64,000 bases of DNA from DAHUXD01 sp963736455 (lineage in GTDB: Bacteria; Acidobacteriota; Thermoanaerobaculia; UBA5066; Gp7-AA6). The stretch spans positions 992,001 through 1,056,000 of the forward strand of contig CAVTON010000001.1 of assembly GCA_963736455.1 (NCBI GenBank). The letters are read 5' to 3'. Positions 1-9,066 of this stretch are shown here, piece by piece. The notes beneath the pieces are model-generated. The model searched no databases. It was not told the DNA's origin and saw only the letters and a list, made by a program, of their open reading frames with translations. The position numbers were made by a program, and so were the translations under genes. Position 1 is the stretch's first letter, and each line of letters starts with the position of its first letter.

Positions 1-509
1 CCATGTGGTGCTGGCAGCAGATGGGCGTCGAGCCCGACTTGTTCGCCTTCGGCAAGAAGACTCAGGTCTGCGGGTTTGCCGCGAACCACCGCGTCGACGA
101 GATCCCGGACAACGTCTTCAAGGTGTCCTCCCGCATCAACTCGACCTGGGGCGGAAACCTGGTCGACATGATCCGCTGCGCGAAGTATCTCGAGATCATC
201 GCGGAAGAGAACCTGGTCGAGAACGCCCGCTCCGTGGGAGAGCACCTTCAGGCGCGCCTGCGCGAGCTCGCGGCCGAGTCTGCCGGCGTGATGTCGAACG
301 TGCGCGGCCGCGGTCTCTTCATCGCGTTCGACCTTCCCGACAAGGCGATGCGCGACCAGACGCTGGCAGCCTGCCTCGAGAACGGGTTGATGGGCCTCGC
401 CTCGGGCGCGAACGCGATCCGTTTTCGGCCGCACCTGATCCTCTCGAAGGACGAAGCCGAGGAGGGTGTGCGCAAGCTTCGCCGGGCCTTGACCGCCATC
501 AAGAAGTAG
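1..509 (+). CDS. lat: L-lysine 6-aminotransferase (Lat), C-terminal part
   Basis: C-terminal ~168 residues of a class III PLP-dependent aminotransferase; the N-terminus lies outside the window. The segment FGKKTQVCG carries the lysine expected to bind PLP, followed by SRINSTWGG and the small-domain signature VRGRGLFIAFD, all typical of lysine epsilon-aminotransferase. That enzyme moves the epsilon-amino group of lysine to 2-oxoglutarate, giving aminoadipate semialdehyde/piperideine-6-carboxylate. It ends with TAG two bases before the proposed start of the transglycosylase, so the two are probably co-transcribed. Other omega-aminotransferases look similar, but the KKTQVCG segment favours Lat. 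Confidence 0.8.
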   Translation, partial: MWCWQQMGVEPDLFAFGKKTQVCGFAANHRVDEIPDNVFKVSSRINSTWGGNLVDMIRCAKYLEIIAEENLVENARSVGEHLQARLRELAAESAGVMSNVRGRGLFIAFDLPDKAMRDQTLAACLENGLMGLASGANAIRFRPHLILSKDEAEEGVRKLRRALTAIKK

Positions 510-511
510 CC

Positions 512-1225
512 CTGCGCCGCGCGATTCTCGTCGTCCTGGCTGCGGCCCTCGGGGCCGCGGTGCTGTTCTGGGCCACGCTGCCCGACGTCCGGCCTCTGGC
601 CCGGTCGTGGCCGGGGACGACGTCCTTCATGGAGCGGCGCAAGGCGGAGCTCGCGCGCCGAGGCGAGAAGACGCGCCTCGAGTGGACGCCGGTGCCGCTT
701 TCGCGCATCTCGCCCGAGATGTGGCGCGCGGTCGTCGTCGCGGAGGATGCCCGCTTCTGGCAGCACAACGGCGTGGACTGGGACGCGGCGCGGAACGCCC
801 TGCAGAAGAACTGGGAGAAGGGCGCGCTCAAGGTCGGAGGCTCGACGATCACACAGCAGCTCGCCAAGAACCTCTACCTCTCCCCCGCCCGCACGCCCTG
901 GCGCAAGCTCCGGGAGCTCGTGATCGCCCGGCGCCTCGAGCGCGACCTGACGAAGAGGAGAATTCTCGAGCTGTATCTGAACGTCATCGAGTTCGGCCGC
1001 CGGACCTTCGGCGTCGAGGCGGCGTCGCGCCGGTACTTCGGCAAGTCCGCCGCGGACCTGACGGCCGAGCAGGCTGCGACCCTCGCCGCGGTGATCCCGT
1101 CGCCGCGCATCTACGATCCGGTCCGCCATCCGGACCGCGCGCGGCGGCGCGCCGAGCGCATCCTCCGGGAGATGCGGGGATCGGTGCTATCCTCGCAGAC
1201 ACGAACGATCACAGGAGGAAAGTGA
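512..1225 (+). CDS. mtgA: monofunctional biosynthetic peptidoglycan transglycosylase
   Basis: GT51 glycosyltransferase that would polymerise lipid II into glycan strands at the cytoplasmic membrane. An N-terminal hydrophobic stretch (AILVVLAAALGAAVLFWA) is the membrane anchor. The GT51 motifs follow in order: EDARFWQHNGVDWDA with the catalytic Glu, GGSTITQQLAKNLYLS, then RKLRELVIARRLE and ILELYLNVIEFG. No penicillin-binding domain follows, so this is MtgA rather than a class A PBP. No ATG, GTG or TTG gives a complete anchor; the first in-frame ATG (FMERRK) would delete it. I place the start at CTG 512, just after the lat stop, with low certainty. About 237 aa from there. Confidence 0.85.
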   Translation: MRRAILVVLAAALGAAVLFWATLPDVRPLARSWPGTTSFMERRKAELARRGEKTRLEWTPVPLSRISPEMWRAVVVAEDARFWQHNGVDWDAARNALQKNWEKGALKVGGSTITQQLAKNLYLSPARTPWRKLRELVIARRLERDLTKRRILELYLNVIEFGRRTFGVEAASRRYFGKSAADLTAEQAATLAAVIPSPRIYDPVRHPDRARRRAERILREMRGSVLSSQTRTITGGK

Positions 1226-1227
1226 GA

Positions 1228-2052
1228 ATGCGCTTCCGCCGCAGCGCGGCCTGGCTGCTCGGCGCGTCGCTCGCCGCCGCCGGCTGCTCCCCGAAGCCTG
1301 CGTCCATCGACATCTCGCCGAAAAAGCTGAAGATTTTCGGGATCGAGCGCGCCCAGCGCCTCAGCGCGCGCGTGCTCGACAAGAAGGGACGGCCGATGGA
1401 GCTGTCCACGCCGAGCTGGAGCGCTTCGAACGACGTCGTCTCGGCCGAACCGGGCGGACGGGTCGTCGCGAAGAAGGCCGGCAAGGCGATGGTCCGGGCC
1501 ACGTTCGGCGACGTCACGGCCGAGGTACCGGTCGAGGTGGTCGACGTCGCGACGATCGAGGTCACGCCTCCCTCGCTGGCGTTGACGGGCCCGGCCGGCA
1601 CGTCGGTGCCCGTTTCCTTCGTCGTCAAGGACTCGCACCAGAAGCCCCTCGCGATGAAGCCCTCGTGGAGCTCCGGCAACACGAAGGTCGCGACGATCTC
1701 CGAGGACGCCGTCGTGACGTCGGTCGGGGCCGGCTCGACGACGATGATCGGCAAGATCGGCGACATCCAGGGGGGCTGCGACGTGGTCGTGGCGATCAAG
1801 CCGATCGCGCGCCTCGAGATCCGTCCGGCCACGGCGCTCGCGCGCGTCGGCGAAACGCAGCGCTTCGAAGTCACGGCCTTCGGCCCCGACGGAGTCGCGA
1901 TTCCGGAGGTCGCCGCGGTCTTCCAATCCTCCGACCCGTCGGTCGCGACCGTCGATGCGGCGGGCATGGCGTCGGGCCGAAAGACGGGCGCCGCCAGGAT
2001 CCGCGTCGAACTCGCGGGGCAGAGGGCCGAGGCGACCCTGCTGGTCAACTGA
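1228..2052 (+). CDS. Ig-like (Big2) repeat lipoprotein
   Basis: 274-aa exported protein. The N-terminus MRFRR, a hydrophobic stretch and a lipobox ending AAAGC (Cys20) indicate a lipoprotein. Three bacterial Ig-like (Big2) units follow at roughly residues 25-105, 106-190 and 191-274. Each has the recurring pattern I(E/D)I(S/T)P..L.L...G....F.V...D..G..., the phrase W(S)SSN..VA.(V/I) and a closing G.A.I or A.V strand. The ATG is preceded by a good ribosome binding site (AGGAGG, 1213-1218) and lies 2 nt after the mtgA stop. Big2 domains act in cell-surface binding or adhesion; no catalytic domain is present, so the ligand is unknown. Confidence 0.8.
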   Translation: MRFRRSAAWLLGASLAAAGCSPKPASIDISPKKLKIFGIERAQRLSARVLDKKGRPMELSTPSWSASNDVVSAEPGGRVVAKKAGKAMVRATFGDVTAEVPVEVVDVATIEVTPPSLALTGPAGTSVPVSFVVKDSHQKPLAMKPSWSSGNTKVATISEDAVVTSVGAGSTTMIGKIGDIQGGCDVVVAIKPIARLEIRPATALARVGETQRFEVTAFGPDGVAIPEVAAVFQSSDPSVATVDAAGMASGRKTGAARIRVELAGQRAEATLLVN

Positions 2053-2064
2053 CCCGTTCCGGCC

Positions 2065-2877
2065 ATGTCGGTCCGCTCCCCCGCCGTGGCCGGAACGTTC
2101 TACGAGGCGCGGCCCGAGCGTCTCGGCCGGGACGTGCGGGCGCTTCTCGAGCACCCGGCCGAGGGACCTCCGGAGATTGCCTTCGGCGTGATGGTGCCGC
2201 ACGCCGGGTACGTCTACTCGGGAAGCGTGGCGGGCGCCGTCTACGCCCGCATTTCGATCCCGGCGGCGTGCATCATCCTCTGTCCGAATCACACGGGCCG
2301 GGGCGCCCCCGCGGCGCTCGACCCGTCCGAGTCCTGGGCGACTCCTCTCGGCGAGGCGCGCGTGAGTCGGAGGCTCGCGGAACGGATGCTCGCGCTGTCG
2401 CCTTCGCTCAGCAAAGATGGGGAAGCCCATCGCCGCGAGCACTCCCTCGAGGTCCAGCTTCCGTTCCTCCAGGTCGCCCGGCCCGATTTCGAGTTCGTCC
2501 CGATCTGCCTCGGTGAGCCGAGCCTCGGACTCTGCCGCGAGATCGGCGAGGCGCTCGCCGCCCTCGTCCGGGAAGAAGCGGAGCCGCCTCTCCTGATCGC
2601 CTCGTCCGACATGAATCACTACGAGAGCCGGGAGATCGGCCGCGCGAAGGACGACCGGGCGCTTTCCCGGATCGAGGCGCTCGATCCGGAGGGCCTGTAC
2701 CGAACGGTCGTCACCGAGTCGATCTCCATGTGCGGGTTCCTTCCGGCGACGGCGTTGCTCTTCGCGGCCCGCGCCGCCGGCGCCCGGAGGGCCCGGGTCG
2801 TGGCGCGCGCCGACAGCGGAGATCAGACGGGCGACACATCGAGCGTCGTGGGGTACGCGGGAGCGGTGATCCACTGA
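2065..2877 (+). CDS. AmmeMemoRadiSam system protein B (MEMO1 family)
   Basis: 270-aa MEMO1-family protein, related to extradiol dioxygenase folds. Visible motifs are the N-terminal SPAVAGTFYEA, MVPHAGYVYSG with a metal-binding-type His, LCPNHTGRG, REHSLEVQLPFLQ, ASSDMNHYE and MCGFLPATALL. In many genomes it is encoded with an AMMECR1 domain protein and a radical SAM enzyme in a system of unclear function. Neither partner is in this window, so the gene appears solitary here. It follows the Big2 lipoprotein by 12 nt on the same strand. Family assignment is firm, function unknown. Confidence 0.88.
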   Translation: MSVRSPAVAGTFYEARPERLGRDVRALLEHPAEGPPEIAFGVMVPHAGYVYSGSVAGAVYARISIPAACIILCPNHTGRGAPAALDPSESWATPLGEARVSRRLAERMLALSPSLSKDGEAHRREHSLEVQLPFLQVARPDFEFVPICLGEPSLGLCREIGEALAALVREEAEPPLLIASSDMNHYESREIGRAKDDRALSRIEALDPEGLYRTVVTESISMCGFLPATALLFAARAAGARRARVVARADSGDQTGDTSSVVGYAGAVIH

Positions 2878-2894
2878 GAACGGAGGCGGAAGCC

Positions 2895-3422
2895 ATGAAG
2901 CTGGTCCAGGCAGCGGTCCTCTTCCTCGGAGCGGCGGCGGCGCTCGGGCAGCCGCACGTCGCCGTCCAGACCATCGCGCCCCGCCCCGAGGATGTCGCGA
3001 CGATCGACGGGATGGTGAAGGCCTACTACGAAGTCATCTCCGGCCCGGCCGGCCAGCCCCGGGACTGGGCGCGCGACCGGACGCTCTACATCAGGGACCT
3101 GCGGTTCGTGCAGGTCGACGTCGACAAGACGGGCAAGCTCGCCCCGCGCATCACGAGCCACCAGGAATACGTGGACTCGGCCGACGGGCTCGCGAAGTCC
3201 GGCTTCTTCGAGAAAGAGATCCATCGCGTGACCGAGCGCTTCGGTCCGATCGCCCACGTGTGGAGCACGTACGAGTCGCGGCGCACGGAAACGGGCCCCG
3301 TCATCATGCGGGGCATCAACTCGATCGAGCTCTTCTGGGACGGGACGCGCTGGTGGATCGCCAACGCGATCTGGACCGACGAGACGAAGGACAGCCCGAT
3401 TCCGAAGGAGTACCTGCCGTAG
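2895..3422 (+). CDS. secreted NTF2/SnoaL-like protein
   Basis: 175 aa. A short signal peptide (MKLVQAAVLFLGAAAALG) is followed by a domain with NTF2/SnoaL-like traits: an opening helix with ATIDGMVKAYYEVISG, a segment around RDLRFVQVDV, and two closing strands containing SIELFWDGTRWWIANAIW. The fold is often used for small binding or enzymatic proteins; no catalytic residues can be assigned. It follows the MEMO-like gene by 17 nt and ends 16 nt before the YfhO-like gene, so it probably belongs to the same transcript. The ATG was chosen because the signal peptide begins there. Confidence 0.65.
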   Translation: MKLVQAAVLFLGAAAALGQPHVAVQTIAPRPEDVATIDGMVKAYYEVISGPAGQPRDWARDRTLYIRDLRFVQVDVDKTGKLAPRITSHQEYVDSADGLAKSGFFEKEIHRVTERFGPIAHVWSTYESRRTETGPVIMRGINSIELFWDGTRWWIANAIWTDETKDSPIPKEYLP

Positions 3423-3438
3423 GGCCCAGGCCCTCCGG

Positions 3439-5835
3439 TTGACCTTGATCATCGGGCTCGCCGGCCTCGCGCTCTACGCCGCCACGGCGGCCGGCCTGAT
3501 CTGGGCGGCCGGACGCTTCGTCTCGCCGATCCCGTCCCGGCCCGCCTGGACGCTCGCTCTCGCGCCGATGCTCTTCACCGGATGGGCGACCGTGACGGGA
3601 GGCGTCTACGGGGGCCTCGACGTGCTCTATGGCTCCGCGCCCTTCTCGGCCGAGCGCGAGGCGCTCGGGATCGGCCCGCCGCGCTCTCCGGCCCTCGCCG
3701 ACGTGGTCTACCAGCACATCCCGTGGCGGGAGGCGGTCCGGCGCGACGCGGCGAGGGGCCGCCTCCCGCTGTGGAATCCCGACATCCTCGCCGGCGAGCC
3801 CCTGCTCGCGGCGCAGCAGGCCGGCGTCCTGCGCCCCACCCTGTGGATCTCGTTTCTCCTGCCGCCGCCGCAGGCATGGACCTACGACATGTCGGTCCGG
3901 CTCCTCACCGCCCTGCTGTGCGCGTACCTGCTGATGCGCGAGCTCGGCTGCGGGGAGATTCCGTCGCTCCTCGGCGCGGCCGGCTGGGCCTTCTCCGACT
4001 TCCTGATTTTCTTTCTTGGATTTTCGATCTCGCCGCCGACGGCGCCGTTCCCGCTGGCCCTGCTCGCCGCGCGGCGCGTCGCCCGGGCGCCCGGGGGCCG
4101 CAGCGTCGTCCTGCTCGCGTTCTCCCTGGCCGCCGCGCTCGCGGGCGGACATCCCGAAACGGCGCTCCATACGAGCTGCGCGGCGGGACTCTTCTTCCTG
4201 TTCGAGCTCGCCGGGGCCGGGGCCGGACGGCGCGGAGCCGCCGTCGCGCATGCGCTCCTCGCCGCGGTTCTGGCCGCGGGACTGACCGCGGTGATTCTCC
4301 TTCCCCTCGCGGAGGCGCTCCCCCGGACGGCGGAGCACGCCCTGCGGAAGGCCTGGTATGCGCATTCCCCGCGCGCCGCGCCGTGGCGGGAATGCGGGCT
4401 GCGGCTCCAGTCCCAGGTCGCGCCCTATATCGTCGGCGTCGACGGCCACGGCAGTGTCCGGGATGGCTTTCTCGTCCCGGCCGCGTACGGCGGCGCCCTT
4501 CTGCTGCCTCTCGCCGTCGGAGGCCTCTTCGCGCGGCGTCGTGAACGCTGGTTCTTCGCGGGCCTCGCCGTCCTCGGCCTTGCCGTGTGCGTCAAGACGC
4601 CGGCCGCCGACTGGATCACGCGGCTGCCCTTCTTCGACGTGGCGATCAACGAGTACCTGATCGTGCTTCCGATGCTGTCGCTGTGCGTCCTCGCGGCCCT
4701 CGGGACCGAACGCCTCGCGCGCGGCGAGGGGCGCCGCGGCATGATCCTCGCGAGCGCCGGGGCGGCAATCGCCGTCGCGGCGGTCGCGATCGCTCATCGG
4801 CCGGCGATGCTCGCGCTCGGAATGCCGTCCGGCTACGCGCGCTGGCGGCTCGGACTTGCGCTCCTGCCGCTCGCCGCTGTGGCCGCTCTCGCGGGACGGC
4901 GTCCCCGCGCCGGCCGGGACGGACTCATGGCCGCGCTGCTCGCTCTCTTTCTCGTCTCGCGGGTGGCCGAGGAAGGCGCCGTCAATCCGACGCTTCCCGC
5001 CCGGTCCTTCTTTCCGCCGATCCCGCTGCTCTCGTCCATCCCGCGCGGAACGCCGGATCGCATCGTCGCCACCGGCGTCAACTTCCTGCCGAACGTCTCG
5101 GCCGTCTACGACCTCGAGGACGTTCGCGGCTACGAGGCGATGACGCTCGCGGCGTACCAGGAGACGTATCCACTCTGGTGCGTCCGCCTGGGCGCCTGGT
5201 TCAATCGCGTGGACGATCCGACGCGGCCGTTCCTTTCGTTCCTGAACGTGCGATGGGTCCTCCTGCCGGAGGACGCGGCGGTGCCCGAGGGCTGGCGTTC
5301 GCTCGCCTCGTCCGACGGCCTTCGGCTCGCCGAGAATCCGAAGGCCCTTCCGCGCGTCTTCGCGCCGCGATGGTTCCGGGGCGAGCCTCGGCCGAAGTCG
5401 GGCCCGGGCCTGATCGCGGACGTTTCCGACTTCGCCGAACGGGGAGTCATCGAGGCCGACACGCCGGACCGCTGGGTCGAGAACGGGAGGGGACGCGTCC
5501 GGATCGAGCGGTACGAGGGATCGAGCATGGCGATCGCGGTCGACGCGGACGCGGAGATGCTCCTCGGGACGTCGATCCCGGCGTGGCCGGGCTGGAAGGC
5601 CGCCCTCGACGGCCGCCCGGCGGCACCGATCACGTTCAACCACGCCTTCCTTGCCTACCGTGTGCCGCCCGGCTCCCACCGGCTGAGCCTGGACTATGCG
5701 CCGGACTCCGTTCGATACGGCGCGGCGCTCAGCCTCGCCGCGGCGGTTCTCTGCGCGATCGTCTTCGGGCGCGCGCCGCGGAGCCGGCCCGGCGGCCCCG
5801 AGGCTCAGAGCGGCTCGGCGACGACGACGGACTGA
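3439..5835 (+). CDS. YfhO-like multi-pass membrane protein
   Basis: 798-aa integral membrane protein with about a dozen hydrophobic segments from residue 5 to ~500, followed by a soluble C-terminal part and one last membrane segment near the end. The early loop VYQHIPWREA followed by PLWNPDILAGEPLLA resembles the extracytoplasmic loop of YfhO/GT-C type glycosyltransferase-like proteins, and the C-terminal region (RVPPGSHRLSLDYAP) resembles the end of YfhO proteins. The likely role is transfer of a sugar from a lipid carrier in envelope biogenesis, an inference from family. The start is TTG at 3439. The last 31 bp overlap the 3' end of the convergent methyltransferase gene. Confidence 0.7.
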   Translation: MTLIIGLAGLALYAATAAGLIWAAGRFVSPIPSRPAWTLALAPMLFTGWATVTGGVYGGLDVLYGSAPFSAEREALGIGPPRSPALADVVYQHIPWREAVRRDAARGRLPLWNPDILAGEPLLAAQQAGVLRPTLWISFLLPPPQAWTYDMSVRLLTALLCAYLLMRELGCGEIPSLLGAAGWAFSDFLIFFLGFSISPPTAPFPLALLAARRVARAPGGRSVVLLAFSLAAALAGGHPETALHTSCAAGLFFLFELAGAGAGRRGAAVAHALLAAVLAAGLTAVILLPLAEALPRTAEHALRKAWYAHSPRAAPWRECGLRLQSQVAPYIVGVDGHGSVRDGFLVPAAYGGALLLPLAVGGLFARRRERWFFAGLAVLGLAVCVKTPAADWITRLPFFDVAINEYLIVLPMLSLCVLAALGTERLARGEGRRGMILASAGAAIAVAAVAIAHRPAMLALGMPSGYARWRLGLALLPLAAVAALAGRRPRAGRDGLMAALLALFLVSRVAEEGAVNPTLPARSFFPPIPLLSSIPRGTPDRIVATGVNFLPNVSAVYDLEDVRGYEAMTLAAYQETYPLWCVRLGAWFNRVDDPTRPFLSFLNVRWVLLPEDAAVPEGWRSLASSDGLRLAENPKALPRVFAPRWFRGEPRPKSGPGLIADVSDFAERGVIEADTPDRWVENGRGRVRIERYEGSSMAIAVDADAEMLLGTSIPAWPGWKAALDGRPAAPITFNHAFLAYRVPPGSHRLSLDYAPDSVRYGAALSLAAAVLCAIVFGRAPRSRPGGPEAQSGSATTTD

Positions 5836-6656
5836 AACGACCCGCGCCCCTGCGCGAGGTGCCGCTCTTCCCGGTCGAGCAGCGACGCGACGACCGCATC
5901 GAATTGCTTCGCGGGCGGCCCGCCCGGCTGATCGGGTCGCCGGAGGCTCGGGTAGATGACGGCGAGGAGATCGCCGCCGTAGTCCCGCCTCGCGAGGATC
6001 CGGAAATGCTCCGCGACGGCCGGCAGGATCCGCGAGGAGGCGACCGCCTCCGTGGGGTCTTCGCGGTTGATCGGCCGCCGGATGACGTGCGTGCGCCGGA
6101 CCGAAGCCGGAAGGCGGCGGTAGACGAAGTTCCATCGCACGAGATCGCGCCACGTCCACTCGTCGCGCGACGGGCCGACGTACTCGTCGAAGTACAGGAC
6201 GCCCCGGGGTTTCAGCGCGCGCCGGACGACCGCGAGGATCTCCGACGGCCGGTCGAAGTGATGGAGCGCGGCGTGGAAGAAGACCGCGTCGAGATCGTGC
6301 GAGCGTTCCAGGAACGCCGCCGCGTCGTCCATGGCGAAAGATGCCCGATCCGAGAGCCCGGCTTCGGCCGTCAGCCGCCGCGCCTCGGCGATCGCCCCTT
6401 CGCTTCGGTCGACCCCGGTGACGTGCGCGACGAGGCCGTGAGTCACGAGGCTCCGCTCGAGGTGTCCGACGCCGCAGCCGACGTTGACGGCGCGCGGAAA
6501 CGGCGTGCGCCCGGGGACCACGCCCGCCAGCCACTGGATCGGCCAGACGCCCATCTGGCCGGTCACGCGGCGGTTGATCCGCTCCCGCACCGCGGGATGG
6601 TTCATCCACAGCTCGTCCCAGCCGTAGCGGCGGACGTCGGACCAGTAGTCGGTCAC
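5805..6656 (-). CDS. class I SAM-dependent methyltransferase
   Basis: 283 aa. Motif I, AVNVGCGVGHLERSL, binds S-adenosylmethionine. The acidic VTGVDRSEGAI follows, then an ALHHFDRPSEIL segment and the post-motif LKPRGVLYFDEYVG, as in Methyltransf_11/25 enzymes that often methylate small molecules or lipids. The substrate cannot be told from sequence. The gene converges on the YfhO-like gene and overlaps it by 31 bp at the 3' ends. The start is GTG at 6656, and no clear ribosome binding site is visible. Confidence 0.82.
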   Translation of the reverse strand: MTDYWSDVRRYGWDELWMNHPAVRERINRRVTGQMGVWPIQWLAGVVPGRTPFPRAVNVGCGVGHLERSLVTHGLVAHVTGVDRSEGAIAEARRLTAEAGLSDRASFAMDDAAAFLERSHDLDAVFFHAALHHFDRPSEILAVVRRALKPRGVLYFDEYVGPSRDEWTWRDLVRWNFVYRRLPASVRRTHVIRRPINREDPTEAVASSRILPAVAEHFRILARRDYGGDLLAVIYPSLRRPDQPGGPPAKQFDAVVASLLDREERHLAQGRGSFQSVVVAEPL

Positions 6657-6692
6657 CGGAGCTCCGCAGGCCGCGCCGGAACGGCCGTCGTC

Positions 6693-7853
6693 CTAGGCGC
6701 TCGCGCTCCCCGGCAGGAGCCCTTCGACCGGGATCGAGCGCGGGCCCTTGTCGTCGCAGACCGCGTAACGGACCGCGCTCGTCGTGCCGCCGGCCCAGCC
6801 CTTGTCGTCGGGGTCTTCGCCGTACATGGCGACGCCCGCGAAATCGCCCTTCGCATTGAGGACGTAGAAGTTGACGTTGAAGTTGGGGTCGCCGTTGGGC
6901 TTGCAGAGGCGCTTTTCGACCGTGTTCGCCCGGATCCTCTTCAGAGCCTCCATCCCCGCGTCTTTCGGGTGCATTCCGCGCCGCATGGAGTCGACGATCA
7001 AGAAGGACGACAGATTGTAGAGGTTCGCCTCGCCGCGGCCCGTCGATCCGGCGGCGCCGACCGCGCCGTCCACGTAGAGACCGGCGCCGAGGATCGGCGA
7101 ATCGCCGACCCGTCCCGGGATCTTGAAGAAGAGGCCCGACGTCGTCGTGACGCCGCAGACCTCGCCCTTCGCGTTGACGCCGTCGCAGTTGATCGTCCCG
7201 TACATCTGGGAGCCGGCGAACCAGCCCTCGCGCGCCATGTCGCGGCGGGCCGAGGAGTGCACGATCTCGCGCTCCGCGGGGGTCAGGTAGTGCGACGGGT
7301 CCGTGCGCTGCTTCCACTCGAGCCAGAGCTTGAGCGAGAGCGGCGTATTCAGGTCGTCTTCGATCGTGAACCCCATGTTTCGCGCGAACCACTGAGCGCC
7401 CTTTCCGACGAGGAGGTGATGATCCGTCCTGTTCATGACCTCCCGGGCCACGCGCGACGGGGTCTTGACGCCCTCGAGCGCGGCGACGCCGCCGGCGCGC
7501 TTGAGCGGACCGTGCATGCAGCAGGAGTCGAGCTGCACGACGCCCTCGGAGTTCGGAACGCCGCCGTAGCCGACGCTGTAGTCCTCGGGGTCGAGCTCGA
7601 CGATGTTCACGCCCTCGATCAGCGCGTCGAGGACGTCGGAGCCCTGGGTCATGAGCGTGAACGCCTTCTCGACGCACGTGACGCTGCCGCCGTTCTTGAA
7701 CCAGTTGCCGTTGGCCGAGGAGATGACGACCGGCTTCGCGCGGCCGCCCGAAACCGCCGGGGCTCTCTGCGCCAGGCCCACCGGCGCCGCGGCGGCGAGG
7801 CCGGCGGCGGCGGAAGTGCGGACGAAGTCCCGCCGCGAAATGCGTCGAGCCAT
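6693..7853 (-). CDS. Tat-exported glycosylasparaginase-like Ntn hydrolase
   Basis: 386 aa. The N-terminus MARRISRRDFVRTSAAAGLA is a twin-arginine signal (SRRDF), so export in the folded state is expected. The body matches N4-(beta-N-acetylglucosaminyl)-L-asparaginase/isoaspartyl peptidases: the putative autocleavage nucleophile is Thr220 in YGTINCDGV, followed by GVTTTSGLFFKIPGRVGDSP and GAGLYVDGAVGAAGSTGRGE, which line up with the substrate pocket. Such enzymes self-process into alpha and beta chains and cleave Asn-linked sugar or beta-aspartyl bonds. HD usually precedes the nucleophilic Thr; here YG does, a noticeable deviation. A promoter and a strong ribosome binding site precede it. Confidence 0.82.
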   Translation of the reverse strand: MARRISRRDFVRTSAAAGLAAAAPVGLAQRAPAVSGGRAKPVVISSANGNWFKNGGSVTCVEKAFTLMTQGSDVLDALIEGVNIVELDPEDYSVGYGGVPNSEGVVQLDSCCMHGPLKRAGGVAALEGVKTPSRVAREVMNRTDHHLLVGKGAQWFARNMGFTIEDDLNTPLSLKLWLEWKQRTDPSHYLTPAEREIVHSSARRDMAREGWFAGSQMYGTINCDGVNAKGEVCGVTTTSGLFFKIPGRVGDSPILGAGLYVDGAVGAAGSTGRGEANLYNLSSFLIVDSMRRGMHPKDAGMEALKRIRANTVEKRLCKPNGDPNFNVNFYVLNAKGDFAGVAMYGEDPDDKGWAGGTTSAVRYAVCDDKGPRSIPVEGLLPGSASA

Positions 7854-7857
7854 GAAA

Positions 7858-7883
7858 CCTCCTTCTGCTGGAAGCGGAGTCTA
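7858..7883 (-). promoter_or_regulatory. -10 element and ribosome binding site of the asparaginase-like gene
   Basis: On the minus strand a TAGACT hexamer (7878-7883) resembles a sigma-70 -10 box, and AGAAGGAGG (7858-7866) is a near-perfect Shine-Dalgarno 4 nt before the ATG at 7853. This gene therefore has a conventional leader, unlike many neighbours in the window. No convincing -35 box is seen. Confidence 0.5.
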
Positions 7884-7940
7884 GCAGGAGGGCATTCGCC
7901 GGCTTGCCCGCGAGCGGCCGGCGGTTTACCCTCGGCGCCG

Positions 7941-9050
7941 ATGGAATTCCAGGGCCACTCCCTCGCGAAGCCGGCGACGACGCTTCCGGGCGAGTTCTAC
8001 ACGTCGGAGGACATCTTCGGCCGCGAGCAGGATCGCATCTTCGCCCGCCGGTGGCTCTGCGCGGGCCGCTCCGACGCACTCGCCGAGCCCGGCGACTTCC
8101 AGCTCGCCCGGGCGGCCGGCGAGAGCCTCCTTCTCGCGCTCGGCCGCGACCGGCGGCCGCGGGCCTTCTACAACGTCTGCCGCCACCGCGGCACGCGTAT
8201 CTGCGAGGAGGAACGCGGCCGCTTCTCGGGCGCGATCCAGTGTCCGTATCACGCCTGGACCTACGGGTTCGACGGCGCGCTGCTCGGCGCCCCGCTCATG
8301 GCGGACGTCCCGTGGTTCGACAAGGAGGACTATCCCCTTCTGACCGCGCCCCTCGCCGAGTGGGAGGGGTTCCTCTTCCTCAACCTCTCCCCGGAGCCCG
8401 AGCCGCTCGACGAGACTCTGGCTCCGCTCTCCGGCCGCTTCGCTCCGTGGCGGCTGCCGTCCTTGAAGACCGCCCGCCGGATCGAATACGAGGTCCGCGC
8501 GAACTGGAAGCTACTCTTCCAGAACTTCTCGGAGTGCTATCACTGTCCGCCCGTGCATCCGGCCCTCGCGAAGCTCTCGCACTACCGCAGCGGCTCGAAC
8601 GATCTCCGCGACGGCGGCGTGCTCGGCGGCTACATGCGGATCGACGAAAAGGACGGCAGCCTCACGACGAGCGGACGGATGTGCGGCGTTCCTCTCGGCG
8701 ACCTCTCGGCCGACGACCGGCAACGCGTCTACTACTACTCGATCTTCCCGTCCGTGTTCCTGACCCTCCAGCCGGATTTCGTCATGGTCACGCGGCTCGA
8801 TCCCGCGGCGGTGGATCGCACCCGCGTGGTCTGCGAGTGGCTCTTCGCGCCGGAATCTCTCGCCGGGTCCGGCTTCGATCCGTCCGACGGCGTGGGCATC
8901 TGGGACGTCACCAACCGCCAGGACTGGAGCATGTGCGAGCTCGCGCAGAAGGGCGTCTCCTCGCGCGCATACCGTCCGGGCCTCTACTCGCGCGAGGAGA
9001 GCCTGCTCGCCGCGTTCGACCGCGAGTACCGGCGCAGCCTGGAGATCTAG
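7941..9050 (+). CDS. Rieske non-heme iron oxygenase, alpha subunit type
   Basis: 369 aa. The N-terminal Rieske domain has CRHRGTRIC and, 17 residues on, CPYHAWTY, giving the C-x-H...C-x-x-H ligands of a [2Fe-2S] centre. The catalytic domain holds NFSECYHCPPVHP, where the two His of H-x4-H bind mononuclear iron; the Glu/Asp partner lies further on. Such enzymes hydroxylate or demethylate aromatic or quaternary-amine substrates using electrons from a reductase, which is not encoded nearby. The family resembles choline/carnitine/aromatic-ring oxygenases, and the substrate is unknown. ATG 7941 is preceded by a possible TTGCCC (7904-7909), 17-nt spacer and TACCCT (7927-7932), 8 nt before the start. 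Confidence 0.85.
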   Translation: MEFQGHSLAKPATTLPGEFYTSEDIFGREQDRIFARRWLCAGRSDALAEPGDFQLARAAGESLLLALGRDRRPRAFYNVCRHRGTRICEEERGRFSGAIQCPYHAWTYGFDGALLGAPLMADVPWFDKEDYPLLTAPLAEWEGFLFLNLSPEPEPLDETLAPLSGRFAPWRLPSLKTARRIEYEVRANWKLLFQNFSECYHCPPVHPALAKLSHYRSGSNDLRDGGVLGGYMRIDEKDGSLTTSGRMCGVPLGDLSADDRQRVYYYSIFPSVFLTLQPDFVMVTRLDPAAVDRTRVVCEWLFAPESLAGSGFDPSDGVGIWDVTNRQDWSMCELAQKGVSSRAYRPGLYSREESLLAAFDREYRRSLEI

Positions 9051-9066
9051 CCGGCGGCGCTCCTCG

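Noticed and set aside
3316..8079. 1587-aa open frame on the minus strand
   Set aside because: It runs antisense or out of frame to well-supported genes, is dominated by Arg/Pro/Gly and has no motif. At this GC content stops are rare, so such shadows are expected. Similar long shadows on both strands were ignored.
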